DNA of 53,057 bases from QHXQ01 sp036389375 (GCA_036389375.1 DASVQA010000079.1:1-53057), one strand, 5' to 3'. Positions 1 through 9,407 are shown, counted from the first letter of the stretch. Notes: generated by a model from the letters alone, not told the origin. Numbers and translations: made by a program.

Positions 1-1
1 A

Positions 2-982
2 GGCACGGTGTTCTACCAGGCAGGCCAGCCCTCCACCGACTTGCCCGCTTGGGCGCAGCAGATAGACCCCACGCTCTTTCAGACGGCGCTCAGCTACGCG
101 TGGTCATTCCTCATCGACACGATACAGACCACGGTCGCGCCGCCGAAAGCCGCCGGCTCCAACGGCGGGATGCTCGACCTGCCGCCCGACTTTTACACGG
201 CCATGTTCTCCCTCAAGTACATCATCCCGCTCGTCTGGCAAACGGGTAACTGCCCCGCCTACACCTACCAGTCCGGCATCACGGCCGCTCAGGTGCAGAC
301 GGCGCTCGACCAGATTGATCCCTACTGCCTCATGCACTGGGACGCGCAGACGGCCGCCCTCCGCGCCAAGGCCAAGCAGCAGGAAACCTACACGGCCACG
401 CTGCCGGACGGGAAGACAGTCGAACAGACCTATCAACTCAACGCCTGTCAGGGTCTCAACGTCTGCGCGACCCAAGGGTGGGGCGAGCTAGCCACGCAGC
501 CCGGCGACGGCGCGTGCGCGACGGCCGACTTCCATTCCTGTCAGGGCGGCAACTCGTGCCGGCATCAGGGCGGCTGCGGCTTTATTTCGTCCCAGCTATC
601 GCCCAGCGAACAGTGGGTGCCGGGTCAGAATTCCTGCGCGCCGCCCGCGCAGCCGGTCACGACCGGCGGCTGCCAGACGCCCATCTCTGCCGGGCAGTAT
701 TTCGACCCTACCGCGACGTTCCCGTCCGACTGGCCGCCGGCGATAGTGAGCCGCCTCACCGAGCTGAAGAACACGCCGGTGTGGGATGAGGCACGGAATC
801 TTCTGGCGTCGAGCCTCGGCCTTGCAAGCGCACAACAGCTTCCCGCCAACTCGCAACAAGGGTCGAGCGATAACGTCATCTATAACGGGAGCGAGCGGCG
901 GCAGTACGTCCCGGCAACCTCAACCAAGGCGACCTCGACCGGCGGGGCCGGGCAGGGGTCGGGCGAAGGCGACACCGCCTGA
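2..982 (+). CDS. Cys-rich protein, putative substrate of the adjacent MNIO enzyme (5' partial)
   Basis: The frame is open to the left edge, so the GTG at 8 is probably internal and the N-terminus is missing. Numbering from that GTG, the visible 324 residues have ten cysteines. Two copies of a motif CQGxNxC followed by xxQG start at about C147 and C178, and further cysteines lie at C170, C190, C210 and C222. The N-terminal half looks folded and Trp/Tyr rich. The C-terminal 50 residues are Ser/Gly/Thr-rich and low complexity. The gene ends 14 bases before the MNIO gene, so they are very likely co-transcribed. MNIO (DUF692) enzymes modify cysteines of small precursor proteins in bufferin, methanobactin and related pathways. 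Repeated C-x-G-x-N-x-C motifs next to an MNIO suggest this is the substrate. That role is inferred, and the size is unusual. I do not recognise the N-terminal part. Confidence 0.75.
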   Translation, partial: GTVFYQAGQPSTDLPAWAQQIDPTLFQTALSYAWSFLIDTIQTTVAPPKAAGSNGGMLDLPPDFYTAMFSLKYIIPLVWQTGNCPAYTYQSGITAAQVQTALDQIDPYCLMHWDAQTAALRAKAKQQETYTATLPDGKTVEQTYQLNACQGLNVCATQGWGELATQPGDGACATADFHSCQGGNSCRHQGGCGFISSQLSPSEQWVPGQNSCAPPAQPVTTGGCQTPISAGQYFDPTATFPSDWPPAIVSRLTELKNTPVWDEARNLLASSLGLASAQQLPANSQQGSSDNVIYNGSERRQYVPATSTKATSTGGAGQGSGEGDTA

Positions 983-996
983 CCGAGAGTGCTGTA

Positions 997-1938
997 ATGA
1001 CACGACCACGAATGGGGCTGCCCGACCTCGGCTTCGGCGTCGGCCTGCGGAGCGTCCACTTCGACTACATCCTGAGCCGTCAGCCGCAGGTTGATTGGTT
1101 CGAGATCATCTCGGAGAACTTCATGGACTCCGGGGGATGGCCGCGCCATGTGCTTGAGCGCATCGCCGAGCGCTACCCGCTCGTCATGCACGGCGTTTCG
1201 CTCTCCATTGGCAGTACAGACCCGCTCGACTTCGCCTACCTCGGGAAACTCAAGCAACTGGCACAGGTGATCGGGGCCCGCTGGATCTCTGACCACCTGT
1301 GCTGGACGGGGGTGCAGGGGCAGAACACGCACGACCTTCTGCCCCTGCCGCTCAACGATGAGACGCTGCGGCACGTCGTCGGCCGCGTCCGCGTCGTTCA
1401 GGATTTTCTGGAACAACCGCTGGTGCTTGAAAATCCAAGCAGTTACCTCACCTTCCGCAGCGACACGCTCAACGAGTGGGAGTTCATCACGGCTCTGGCG
1501 GAAGAGGCCGACTGCGGCCTCCTGCTCGACGTGAACAACGTTTACGTGTCGAGCGTTAATCACGGGTTCGACGCCTTCGAGTACATCGAGTCTGTGCCGC
1601 CCGAGCGCGTCGTCCAAATCCACCTCGCCGGGCACACCGACTGCGGCACGCACATCGTTGACACACACGATGGGCAGGTGACAGACGACGTGTGGGAGCT
1701 TTACCGGCTGGCTTATAGTCGCACCGCTGGCGTCTCGACGCTCCTTGAGTGGGACTCGAAGATTCCGTCGTTCCCCGACTTGCACGCCGAGGTACTCAAG
1801 GCGCGCAACCATCTGACCGAAGGTGCGCGGACGCCGACGGAGAGTTCCGACCGCAGGGGCGCGCCCCTGCCGACCCCGCTGCAAGAATCGTTCGCCGGCG
1901 CTCATCCGCCGCACCTGATACTGACAGAGCACTCATGA
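997..1938 (+). CDS. MNIO family (DUF692) multinuclear non-heme iron oxidative enzyme, BufB-like
   Basis: This 313-residue protein is a full-length DUF692 TIM-barrel. Family motifs visible in order are FEIISENFM (about 36-43), HGVSLSIG (H65), SDHLCW (D99, H100), ENPSSY (E145, N146), LLLDVNNVYV (D178), QIHLAGH (H209, H213), DTHDG (D222, H224) and LEWD (E251). The His and acidic residues are of the type that ligate the two or three irons of the enzyme. Known relatives (MbnB, BufB, TglH) use iron and O2 to convert precursor cysteines into oxazolone/thioamide, thiooxazole or other groups. Here the likely substrate is the Cys-rich protein just upstream, and the required partner protein is just downstream with an ATGA overlap. 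Family assignment is firm; the chemistry on this substrate is not knowable from sequence. Confidence 0.95.
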   Translation: MTRPRMGLPDLGFGVGLRSVHFDYILSRQPQVDWFEIISENFMDSGGWPRHVLERIAERYPLVMHGVSLSIGSTDPLDFAYLGKLKQLAQVIGARWISDHLCWTGVQGQNTHDLLPLPLNDETLRHVVGRVRVVQDFLEQPLVLENPSSYLTFRSDTLNEWEFITALAEEADCGLLLDVNNVYVSSVNHGFDAFEYIESVPPERVVQIHLAGHTDCGTHIVDTHDGQVTDDVWELYRLAYSRTAGVSTLLEWDSKIPSFPDLHAEVLKARNHLTEGARTPTESSDRRGAPLPTPLQESFAGAHPPHLILTEHS

Positions 1939-2822
1939 GCACAGGCGAGCAGGACGAGAGAGAGATGGAACTTAGCCGCATCCAAAGGATGATGCAGGTG
2001 GTCGTCACGCGCCCGGCAGGCGACCTCATCGGGGTCAGCCGTGGGGCAGAGCGAGGCGGACGCGCGGCGAGTATCGAGATGTTGGAAGAGGTGGTGTCGC
2101 CTTCTTCTACCCTGTCGGGCTTAGAGCGCCTGGCCATTTATCACAGGTCTTATCATGCGCGCCTGCTCGAATGCTTTCAGGCAATGTTCCCGGCGCTACT
2201 CCAGGCTTTGGGCGAAGACCTCTTTAACCGCTTCGCACTGGACTACCTGCAAGCCCATCCGCCGCGCAGCTACACCCTGAGTCAGTTGGCAGACGCCTTC
2301 CCGGAACACCTCGCCGGGACGCGCCCGGACGCGGACGCAGCACTGGCCGACAGGGAAAGCTGGCCCGACTTCATCATCAATCTGGCGGCGCTCGAACTGG
2401 CCTTCATGCAGGTCTACGACGGCCCCGGCGTCGAAGGTCGCCAACTGCCGAGCGGGCGACACATCCTCGCGCTTCCCCTCGGAACTCTGCTCGACGCGCG
2501 CCCCGCGCTCGTCCCCTGTCTGCGCCTGTTCGCGTTCCGCTACCCGGTGAGCGCCTATCTCTCGGCCGCACGGCGCGGAGAGCGGCCGGCGCTGCCGATG
2601 CCCAAAGATAATTTCGCAGTCGTTACCCGCAGAGACTACCGCGTTGTTATTTATGAGGTGTCCCGAAGCGAGTACGCGCTGCTTCATAACCTCGACGGAC
2701 GGCGCACGATGGGGCAAGCCCTGCGGCGCAGCGAGCCAACCTGCGATTGCGCGCTGACGGCCGAGACGGGGCGCGGCTGGTTATGCGACTGGGCTGATAA
2801 AGGGCTGCTCGAAAGCCTTTGA
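1935..2822 (+). CDS. DUF2063 (HvfC/BufC N-terminal domain) partner protein of the MNIO enzyme
   Basis: The ATG at 1935 overlaps the MNIO stop (ATGA), giving 295 residues. A longer in-frame opening upstream lies inside the MNIO gene and is rejected as the start. The N-terminal domain shows the DUF2063 signature: an IYHRSYHARLLECF helix, FPALLQALGEDLF, and a WPDF...LAALELAF helix at about residue 150. The C-terminal about 80 residues (VVIYEVSRSEYALLHNLDG onward) look like a winged-helix or PqqD-like module of the kind used to bind precursor leader regions. In characterised systems the BufC/MbnC-type partner forms a heterodimer with the MNIO and recruits the substrate. Translational coupling supports that stoichiometric complex here. 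Confidence 0.9.
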   Translation: MSTGEQDEREMELSRIQRMMQVVVTRPAGDLIGVSRGAERGGRAASIEMLEEVVSPSSTLSGLERLAIYHRSYHARLLECFQAMFPALLQALGEDLFNRFALDYLQAHPPRSYTLSQLADAFPEHLAGTRPDADAALADRESWPDFIINLAALELAFMQVYDGPGVEGRQLPSGRHILALPLGTLLDARPALVPCLRLFAFRYPVSAYLSAARRGERPALPMPKDNFAVVTRRDYRVVIYEVSRSEYALLHNLDGRRTMGQALRRSEPTCDCALTAETGRGWLCDWADKGLLESL

Positions 2823-3527
2823 CGCCGGTCTGGACGCATGTAGCAGCATCGTCCGCGCCGGGTTGTGTTTGCGAATAATAAAGTCCCTATCTAACCAATA
2901 AATTATCTCTCGGTGAAAGAGACATGGCGCGCTGGCTAAGGACTGTTTGCCTGTGGCAGTCGTCCGCGCGCGCCTGCTGGTTCACTGCTTAACGGCCCCC
3001 GACTGCTGCCATTCCTAATATCCCGCTTAAAGATATGTTATTGACGTTAAAGCGCGTCAGTATGCTTGCGTGGAATTTTCATGCAAAAATTTTGTATTGA
3101 CTTTTTATGCAAACTGCAATAATTTTGGGCTTCCCTTTTGAACTTTAGAACTGCGGAAGTCCCCCTCCTTTCGCTTAATCCGTCGTCCACCAATGTCGCC
3201 TTTGCGTCGATGAATTTCCTCGTATTCGTCGAGCCTCGCTTAGCGACAGCCCAAATATGCGGCGCAGCACGCCCGGTGCTACGGCACGCATAAGGATACT
3301 CACGCAAGGTCGCGCATTTATAAAGGAGTTTGCGCGCCTGTCTAACGCCTTTACGGTTACAACGCAAATTCCCTTTTAGCGCGGGAACCCGCTCTTACGG
3401 CGCGCCTGAACCGTAGGCGGAGGTGTCATCTTATATCCCTAGTTACGTCCAGCTAGAGATCGGGTCTCGTTGCTGCGACCTTAATCGCGGCAGCTTACAT
3501 GAACCAGTTGCCAAGGAGTAATCCTCA
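2823..3527. other. 705-base gene-free gap, relatively AT-rich
   Basis: No convincing gene is present. A 106-codon minus-strand frame at 3047-3367 has no family resemblance and no ribosome-binding site. The section around 3030-3140 is clearly more AT-rich than the flanking genes and holds a promoter-like sequence (3097-3125). It also carries two copies of ATGCAAA, at 3081 and 3107. The last 40 bases contain AAGGAG in front of the oxidase start. The rest is featureless to the eye. Confidence 0.6.
3097..3125 (+). promoter_or_regulatory. Sigma70-like promoter candidate upstream of the multicopper oxidase
   Basis: TTGACT (3097-3102) and TAATTT (3120-3125) are separated by 17 bases, a good match to the housekeeping promoter pattern, inside the most AT-rich part of the gap. 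Two ATGCAAA words, at 3081 and 3107, flank or overlap it and could be operator half-sites. The distance to the oxidase start is about 400 bases, so a long leader would be implied. No known copper-box palindrome was seen. Prediction by eye only. Confidence 0.4.
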
Positions 3528-6500
3528 ATGTTAACCCACCCATATCGTCTCATGCTCGTTCTGCTCCTGTTGCTGCTCATCGGCCAAACGCAAAATGCGG
3601 CGGGGCAGATCAACAACGCGCAGACGCCGCGCGTTACGCGCGCGCCGCTGTTGCGCTGGCATAGTGCGCCCGCCGATGCGCCCCGCCCGACGGGCGGCAC
3701 AGGCGTGCTAACCGGCGTCTCCGCCAGCAGCCCGCCGACGGTCAGTGCGGCCCGGCCGTCTGGCAGCGATGAAGGCGCGGCCAAAGATGAGCGCGCCGCC
3801 CGCGCGAGCGACGCGCCTGCACCTGTGACGCCCGCCGAGGCAGATGCGATGAACGCGCCCGCAGCGACTGTCGAGACGCAGTCTTTTGCGACGCTGGCTC
3901 CTTTGGCGGCGGCGGCCGGGATCGTGCCGGTTATGAGTGCGGCCGTTACGTCGGATGTCGTCATCACGACGCCGACGGCGGGCACTATCTTTCGCGTCCC
4001 AGTTGATGTGCCCGTCTCGGCAACCGTCGCCGGCTCGGTCGGCACGGTGCTGCGCGTCGAGTTCTACGCCAACGGCGTCTTGATTGGCACAGACCTGAGC
4101 GCGCCTTACGACATTGTCTGGACGAACGCGGGCGCAGGCATCACGGTAGCTACCAATTACGCCCTCACGGCTAAGGCGTTCAGCACGGCTGGCCCCATCT
4201 ACACGTCCGATCCTGTCACGGTGCAGGTCAAGCCACCATTTTCGACGGGCGCGCCCGCCCCGCCCGCTCAATGTAAGATAGCGAACATCGTGGCCTTTGA
4301 TCAGGTCTTCTTCTACAACCGGCTGGGCGCGCTCAACCCGGGCGGCATGATCTATGCGCTCAACCGCGACGTAGTGCCCATTGATTCAAACAAGGGGTTG
4401 ACGCCCGGCAATGTGCGACTGCGCGACGGCAAACGCGCGCGGCCCATCGTGCTGCGCATGAACATAGGCGAGTGCCTGCGCATCAACTTCCAGAACCTGC
4501 TTGCGCCCGACGACAACGATGACGACAACGCCGAGGGCGACTGTGAAAACCCTGCGACGCCTGAGCAGAAGCGCCGCTGCGATCAACCGCGCACGCGCAC
4601 CGCTTCCGCCCACGTGCAAGGCTTGCAACTCGTCAGCAGCATCCTGAGCGACGGCTCGTTTGTGGGCACGAATCCGAGCAGTCTGGTCGCGCCCGGCGGC
4701 GTGGCCACATACATCTATTACGCCGACAAGGAAGGCGCGAACCTGCTGTATTCGACCGCCGCGACGACGGGCGGTGAAGGCGACGGCGGCTCGCTGGCAA
4801 ACGGTCTGTTCGGCGTGGTCAACGTCGAACCGGCCGGCGCGGAGTATTACCGCAGCCAGTTGACCTACGAGGAGATGCAGTGGGCTTCGGGCGGCTTGCG
4901 TTGGCCGACGGGGCAACCGAAGATCAATTACGATGCGGTCTATCCCGTAGGGCATCCGTTTGCCGGCAAGCCTATCCTCCGCATGACCGTCGGCAACGAA
5001 ATCTTCCACACCGACCTGAACGCGATCATCACTGGGCCGAACCGGGGCGATTTCGCGCCGAACACTTATCCCAACAATCCGACCGAGCCGCAGCGCAACC
5101 GCGCGTTCCGCGAGTTCTCCGTCGTCTATCACGACGAGATCGTGGCCGTGCAGGCGTTCCCGCAGATGGAGGACACGCCGGGCAACCCGCTCGCACACAC
5201 GCTGCATAGCGTGCGCGACGGTTTCGCCATCAACTACGGGACGGGCGGCATCGGCGCGGAGGTCTTGGCCAATCGTTTCAACGTCGGCCCGATGCACCAT
5301 TGTCCTGAGTGCAACTACGAAGAGTTTTTCCTGAGCGCGTGGACGGTCGGCGATCCCGCGATGATCGTGGACGTGCCCGCGAACGCGCGCGATATGAACG
5401 GCAACCTGATCACGGGGCCAAAAGCGACGAAGGCGTTCTTCCCTGAAGACCCGACGAACGTACATCACAGCTACATCAACGACCACACCAAGTTCCGCAT
5501 CGTGCATGCCGGGCCGAAGGAGCATCACATACACCACTTGCACGCGCACCAGTGGTTGCACACGCCGAACGACGACAACTCAACCTACCTCGACAGTCAG
5601 GCCATTTCGCCGGGCGCGACCTTCACGCTTGAGATCACTTACAACGGCAGCGGCAATCGCAACAAGGTCGTGGGCGATTCGATCTTCCACTGCCACTTCT
5701 ATCCGCACTTCGCACAGGGCATGTGGGAGTTGTGGCGCTCGCACGACGTATTCGAGGAAGGCACGCAACTCGACATGACCGGCACGCCCTTGCCGGGCGC
5801 GCGCGCACTGCCCGACGGCGAGATCGCGGCCGGCACGCCCATCCCGGCGCTCGTGCCGATCCCGAAATATGCTATGGCTCCGATGCCGACGGCGGCCGTG
5901 CCCGGTTATCCGTTCTTCGTCGCGGGCATGGCCGGGCATCGCGTCTCGCACCCGCCGCTCGACACGGAGTTTGACGGCGGCTTGCCGCGCCACATCATCG
6001 TGGACGGCGTGCCCGCGTTTCATAAGGAGCGCCTGCCGGCGTTCGATCTGAACAAGGCGCGGCTCGATTTCGACAAGACGCTTGAGACCGCCATAGCGCA
6101 GCAGATCCCGGAGAACGGCACGGCCTTAGAGCAAGCGGCGATGGCTTACCACGCCGTGCGAAATCATCCAAGCCTTACGCCGGAAGGCGTCGTGGCCAAC
6201 TTCGTGCTCAACGGTGCGCCCGCCCAACCGGGTGCGCCTTACGCCGACCCCTGCGTGGACGACAACGGCAACCCGGCCTTTAACCGGCTGATCGAATACA
6301 AGGCGGCGGCCTTCCAGTTCGACATCAAGTTGAACAAGGCCGGCTGGCACTTCCCGCAGCAGCGCATACTCGCTTTGTGGGCCGACGTGCAACCGACCAT
6401 CAACGGCACGCGCCCACCGGAGCCGCTGTTCTTCCGCGCCAACACCAACGACTGCGTCGTCTACAAACACACGAATCTCATCCCGCGCGTCTACGTGCTC

Positions 6501-9293
6501 GATGATTTTCAGGTACGCACGCCGACCGACGTGGTCGGGCAGCACATCCACCTCGTCAAGTTCGACGTGACCTCGTCCGACGGTTCGGGCAACGGCTGGA
6601 ACTACGAGGACGGCACGTTCAGCCCCGACGAAGTCATTGATCGCATCAACGCCATCAACAACGGGCCGCTGCACGGCATGATCCCGGCGGCGGGCGGTAC
6701 GCCCGTCATGCTCACGCCGCAGCCGCACCCGTTCTTCGGCACGCCCGGCGCGCAGATCACCGTCCAGCGTTGGTTCGCCGACGACGTGCTCAACAATCAC
6801 GGTTTCGACCGCACGCTCCGCACCGTCTTCACGCACGACCACTTCGGGCCTTCGACGCACCAGCAGGCCGGTCTCTACGCCGGCCTGGTCGCGGAGAAAC
6901 AAGGCTCGGTCTGGCGTGATCCTGAAACGGGCATCACCTTCGGCGGTCGCTTCGACGGCGGCCCGACCAGTTGGCGCGCAGACATCATCCCGCCCGACCC
7001 GGCGCAGAGTTTCCGCGAGTTCTTGGCCGAGTTCGCCGATTTCCAACTCGCCTATCGCGCCGGTGGCGGCGTCAACGGCGAGGGCGAGCCTGTGCCCGAC
7101 CCGGACAAGGCCATCAATCCGCCGGCCCGTAAAGAGGCCGACTTCCAACCGCCGTTCGTGCTGTTAGAGAAGATGCAGGTCTGCCCCGAAACAAACTTCG
7201 CGCCGCCCTGCCCCGAAGCCATCTCCGCGGCCGACGTGGGCACGATGGTGGTCAACTATCGCAACGAGCCGATCCCGCATCGCATCTGGAACTACAACGG
7301 CACGACGCCTGAGCCGGGCCCGAACGATCACCCGCAGCAAGCGCCCGGCGAACCCGGCGATCTGGCGAACGTCTATCGCTCGGACATCACGCGCGTCGAT
7401 CCGCGCACCAACGTCCAACCCGGTTTCTACCCGCCGCTCACGCTCGGCGTGCAGCCGGGCGATCCGTTTACGCCGCTCATGCGCGCCTACGAGAACGACC
7501 CCGTACAGATACGCATCCTCGTCGGCGCGCACGAAGAGGGGCACAACTTCACGGTCAACGGCATCAAGTGGCTGTTCGAGCCGGGCACGCCCGAAGACCC
7601 GTCAGCCGTCAACAACACCGGCTATCGCAACTCGCAGATGATGGGCATCAGCGAGCACTTCGAGTTCCACGTGCCCGTCTTGCCGATGCCGGCGCAGAAC
7701 TCCACCGAAGTGTCGCCGCCCTTCTACGATTTCCGCTACGCGCCGGGCGTGGCCGTGGACGATCAATGGAACGGACTGTGGGGCATCCTGCGTGCGTATC
7801 GCGGCTCCGAGCCTGAGTCGCCGCAGCAAGCACAGGGCAGCAGTATGCTCATGAACGAAGCGGCCCCTGGGTCGGCCAGCCCGCCGCTCCTGCCTTTGCC
7901 GAGTAATCCGGACGGGCGCGCGGCCAGTTCGCCAACTCTGTCGTCCACCTCGTCAACCGCAGCGCCCAGTTCGGGGTCGGCCTCGCTCGCAGGTAGTTCG
8001 ACGGCGGGTCTGCCCGTCTGTCCGACCGGCGCACGCCCGACCACATGGAACGTCTCCGCCTATCTCGCGCGCGATCTGCTGACGGAAGGGACGCTCATCT
8101 ATAATCCGCGCACCAATCAGGGCGGGCGGCTCGAAGACCCGACCGCGATCATGTACGTCCGCGACGACGACATTGATCCGACCACCGGGAAACTCCACCT
8201 GATGTACAAGCCTGAGCCGCTCATTCTGCGCGCCAACGCGGGCGACTGCATCACGGTTAACCTGACGAACCATCTGCCCGAGGCCCTCGATCTGGAAGGG
8301 CACAACTCGCTGCCGATGATCGTCGATAACTTCAACGCCAACCAGATCATGCCCTCGGCCAAGGTCGGGTTGCACCCGCAACTGGTCTTCTACGATGTGA
8401 CCAAGGGCGACGGCATGAACGTGGGCTTCAATCCGGTGCAGACGGCCAATCCGGGCCAGACCGTGCAGTACGTCTGGTACGCAGGCGACGTGAAGATTGA
8501 CGACACCACCGGTGCGCCCGTCTACACGCCGATTGAGTTCGGCGCGACGAACCTGTCGCCCGCCGATCCGATCAAACACTCCAACAAGGGCGCGATTGGC
8601 GCGCTCATCATCGAACCGCCGGACACGCAGATCGCCTTCGACACGGCGGGGCAGGACAACCTGCGCTCGCACGCAGAGGTCACCTTGCAGTTCAACCCGT
8701 TCCGCCCGTCGCTGGCGGAGAAGGTGCTGCTCTATCAGAACGACATCAACATGCGGTTCGGTGAACGGACGGAGTTCGGCCACTTGATGGCCGTGCCGAA
8801 CATCGCCGATGAAGACGACTCGGAGGATACGGGGCAGAAAGCGGTCAACTATCGCACCGAGCCGATGTGGAAGCGGCTGAATTACGAGCCGGACTTACAG
8901 TTCAGCGAAACACGCAAGAAGGACTTCACCAATTCGCTCGCCAACATACAGGTCGGCGGCGACCCCGTCACGCCCGTCTTCTCTTCGTCGCGCACGACGC
9001 CGGTTCGCTTCCGCGTGCTGCATCCGGGTGGGCACGCGCGCAATCAGGCGTTCATCCTGCACGGGCACGAATGGGAAGAAGAACCTTACACCAACAACTC
9101 GACGAAGATCGGCAACAACCCGATGTCTGAATGGAAGGGCATACAGCACGGGCACGGGCCGTCGAACCACTTCGACGTGGACATCTTCTACGGCGCGGGC
9201 GGTCGCTTCCGAGTGATCGGCGACTACCTGTGGCGCGACCGTGCTTCCTTCACCTTCGACGGCGGTATCTGGGGCATCTTCCGCGTGCCGTAA
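3528..9293 (+). CDS. Giant secreted multicopper oxidase with three tandem oxidase units
   Basis: 1,921 residues starting at an ATG with a good AAGGAG site. There is a Sec signal peptide (about 1-26), an Ala/Pro-rich stretch and a bacterial Ig-like domain (about 145-233). Three homologous two-cupredoxin units follow (about 240-770, 780-1430 and 1505-1921). A Ser/Pro-rich linker at about 1430-1500 separates the last. Unit 1 has the C and D copper motifs: HHIHHLHAHQW (H666-H674) and HCHFYPHFAQGM (H721, C722, H723, H727, M732). Unit 2 has the A- and B-type motifs QHIHL (H1006, H1008) and HDHFGPSTH (H1103, H1105, H1110). Unit 3 lacks the ligands. Size and layout resemble large bacterial oxidases such as MofA or MnxG (Mn(II) oxidation), but the substrate is unknown. 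A perfect hairpin follows the gene. Confidence 0.93.
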   Translation: MLTHPYRLMLVLLLLLLIGQTQNAAGQINNAQTPRVTRAPLLRWHSAPADAPRPTGGTGVLTGVSASSPPTVSAARPSGSDEGAAKDERAARASDAPAPVTPAEADAMNAPAATVETQSFATLAPLAAAAGIVPVMSAAVTSDVVITTPTAGTIFRVPVDVPVSATVAGSVGTVLRVEFYANGVLIGTDLSAPYDIVWTNAGAGITVATNYALTAKAFSTAGPIYTSDPVTVQVKPPFSTGAPAPPAQCKIANIVAFDQVFFYNRLGALNPGGMIYALNRDVVPIDSNKGLTPGNVRLRDGKRARPIVLRMNIGECLRINFQNLLAPDDNDDDNAEGDCENPATPEQKRRCDQPRTRTASAHVQGLQLVSSILSDGSFVGTNPSSLVAPGGVATYIYYADKEGANLLYSTAATTGGEGDGGSLANGLFGVVNVEPAGAEYYRSQLTYEEMQWASGGLRWPTGQPKINYDAVYPVGHPFAGKPILRMTVGNEIFHTDLNAIITGPNRGDFAPNTYPNNPTEPQRNRAFREFSVVYHDEIVAVQAFPQMEDTPGNPLAHTLHSVRDGFAINYGTGGIGAEVLANRFNVGPMHHCPECNYEEFFLSAWTVGDPAMIVDVPANARDMNGNLITGPKATKAFFPEDPTNVHHSYINDHTKFRIVHAGPKEHHIHHLHAHQWLHTPNDDNSTYLDSQAISPGATFTLEITYNGSGNRNKVVGDSIFHCHFYPHFAQGMWELWRSHDVFEEGTQLDMTGTPLPGARALPDGEIAAGTPIPALVPIPKYAMAPMPTAAVPGYPFFVAGMAGHRVSHPPLDTEFDGGLPRHIIVDGVPAFHKERLPAFDLNKARLDFDKTLETAIAQQIPENGTALEQAAMAYHAVRNHPSLTPEGVVANFVLNGAPAQPGAPYADPCVDDNGNPAFNRLIEYKAAAFQFDIKLNKAGWHFPQQRILALWADVQPTINGTRPPEPLFFRANTNDCVVYKHTNLIPRVYVLDDFQVRTPTDVVGQHIHLVKFDVTSSDGSGNGWNYEDGTFSPDEVIDRINAINNGPLHGMIPAAGGTPVMLTPQPHPFFGTPGAQITVQRWFADDVLNNHGFDRTLRTVFTHDHFGPSTHQQAGLYAGLVAEKQGSVWRDPETGITFGGRFDGGPTSWRADIIPPDPAQSFREFLAEFADFQLAYRAGGGVNGEGEPVPDPDKAINPPARKEADFQPPFVLLEKMQVCPETNFAPPCPEAISAADVGTMVVNYRNEPIPHRIWNYNGTTPEPGPNDHPQQAPGEPGDLANVYRSDITRVDPRTNVQPGFYPPLTLGVQPGDPFTPLMRAYENDPVQIRILVGAHEEGHNFTVNGIKWLFEPGTPEDPSAVNNTGYRNSQMMGISEHFEFHVPVLPMPAQNSTEVSPPFYDFRYAPGVAVDDQWNGLWGILRAYRGSEPESPQQAQGSSMLMNEAAPGSASPPLLPLPSNPDGRAASSPTLSSTSSTAAPSSGSASLAGSSTAGLPVCPTGARPTTWNVSAYLARDLLTEGTLIYNPRTNQGGRLEDPTAIMYVRDDDIDPTTGKLHLMYKPEPLILRANAGDCITVNLTNHLPEALDLEGHNSLPMIVDNFNANQIMPSAKVGLHPQLVFYDVTKGDGMNVGFNPVQTANPGQTVQYVWYAGDVKIDDTTGAPVYTPIEFGATNLSPADPIKHSNKGAIGALIIEPPDTQIAFDTAGQDNLRSHAEVTLQFNPFRPSLAEKVLLYQNDINMRFGERTEFGHLMAVPNIADEDDSEDTGQKAVNYRTEPMWKRLNYEPDLQFSETRKKDFTNSLANIQVGGDPVTPVFSSSRTTPVRFRVLHPGGHARNQAFILHGHEWEEEPYTNNSTKIGNNPMSEWKGIQHGHGPSNHFDVDIFYGAGGRFRVIGDYLWRDRASFTFDGGIWGIFRVP

Positions 9294-9344
9294 GCGGCAG
9301 GCGGTGGCGGCAACCGACAGACTTACTGCCGGCGCTAGACAGAC

Positions 9345-9376
9345 AAGAGGGCGAGCCTCCACAGGCTCGCCCTCTT
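9345..9376. terminator. Perfect 14-bp hairpin between convergent genes
   Basis: Arms AAGAGGGCGAGCCT and AGGCTCGCCCTCTT pair perfectly around a CCAC loop. It lies 50 bases after the oxidase stop and 30 bases from the stop of the convergent gene, as expected for a bidirectional terminator. There is no clear T-run on either side beyond the TT closing the arm. Confidence 0.75.
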
Positions 9377-9407
9377 GCTATGGTCGGCGTGCGCGTCCCT
9401 TAAGTTG

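Noticed and set aside
880..1932. 350-codon minus-strand frame across the MNIO gene
   Set aside because: Shadow of the recognised MNIO coding strand, with low-information Arg/Val/Ala composition.
3047..3367. 106-codon minus-strand frame in the AT-rich gap
   Set aside because: No ribosome site, no resemblance to any family, and base composition like intergenic DNA. Kept as gap.
4386..7148. Long minus-strand frames opposite the giant oxidase (391 and 340 codons)
   Set aside because: Arg/His/Val-rich shadows of a coding strand with clear motifs.
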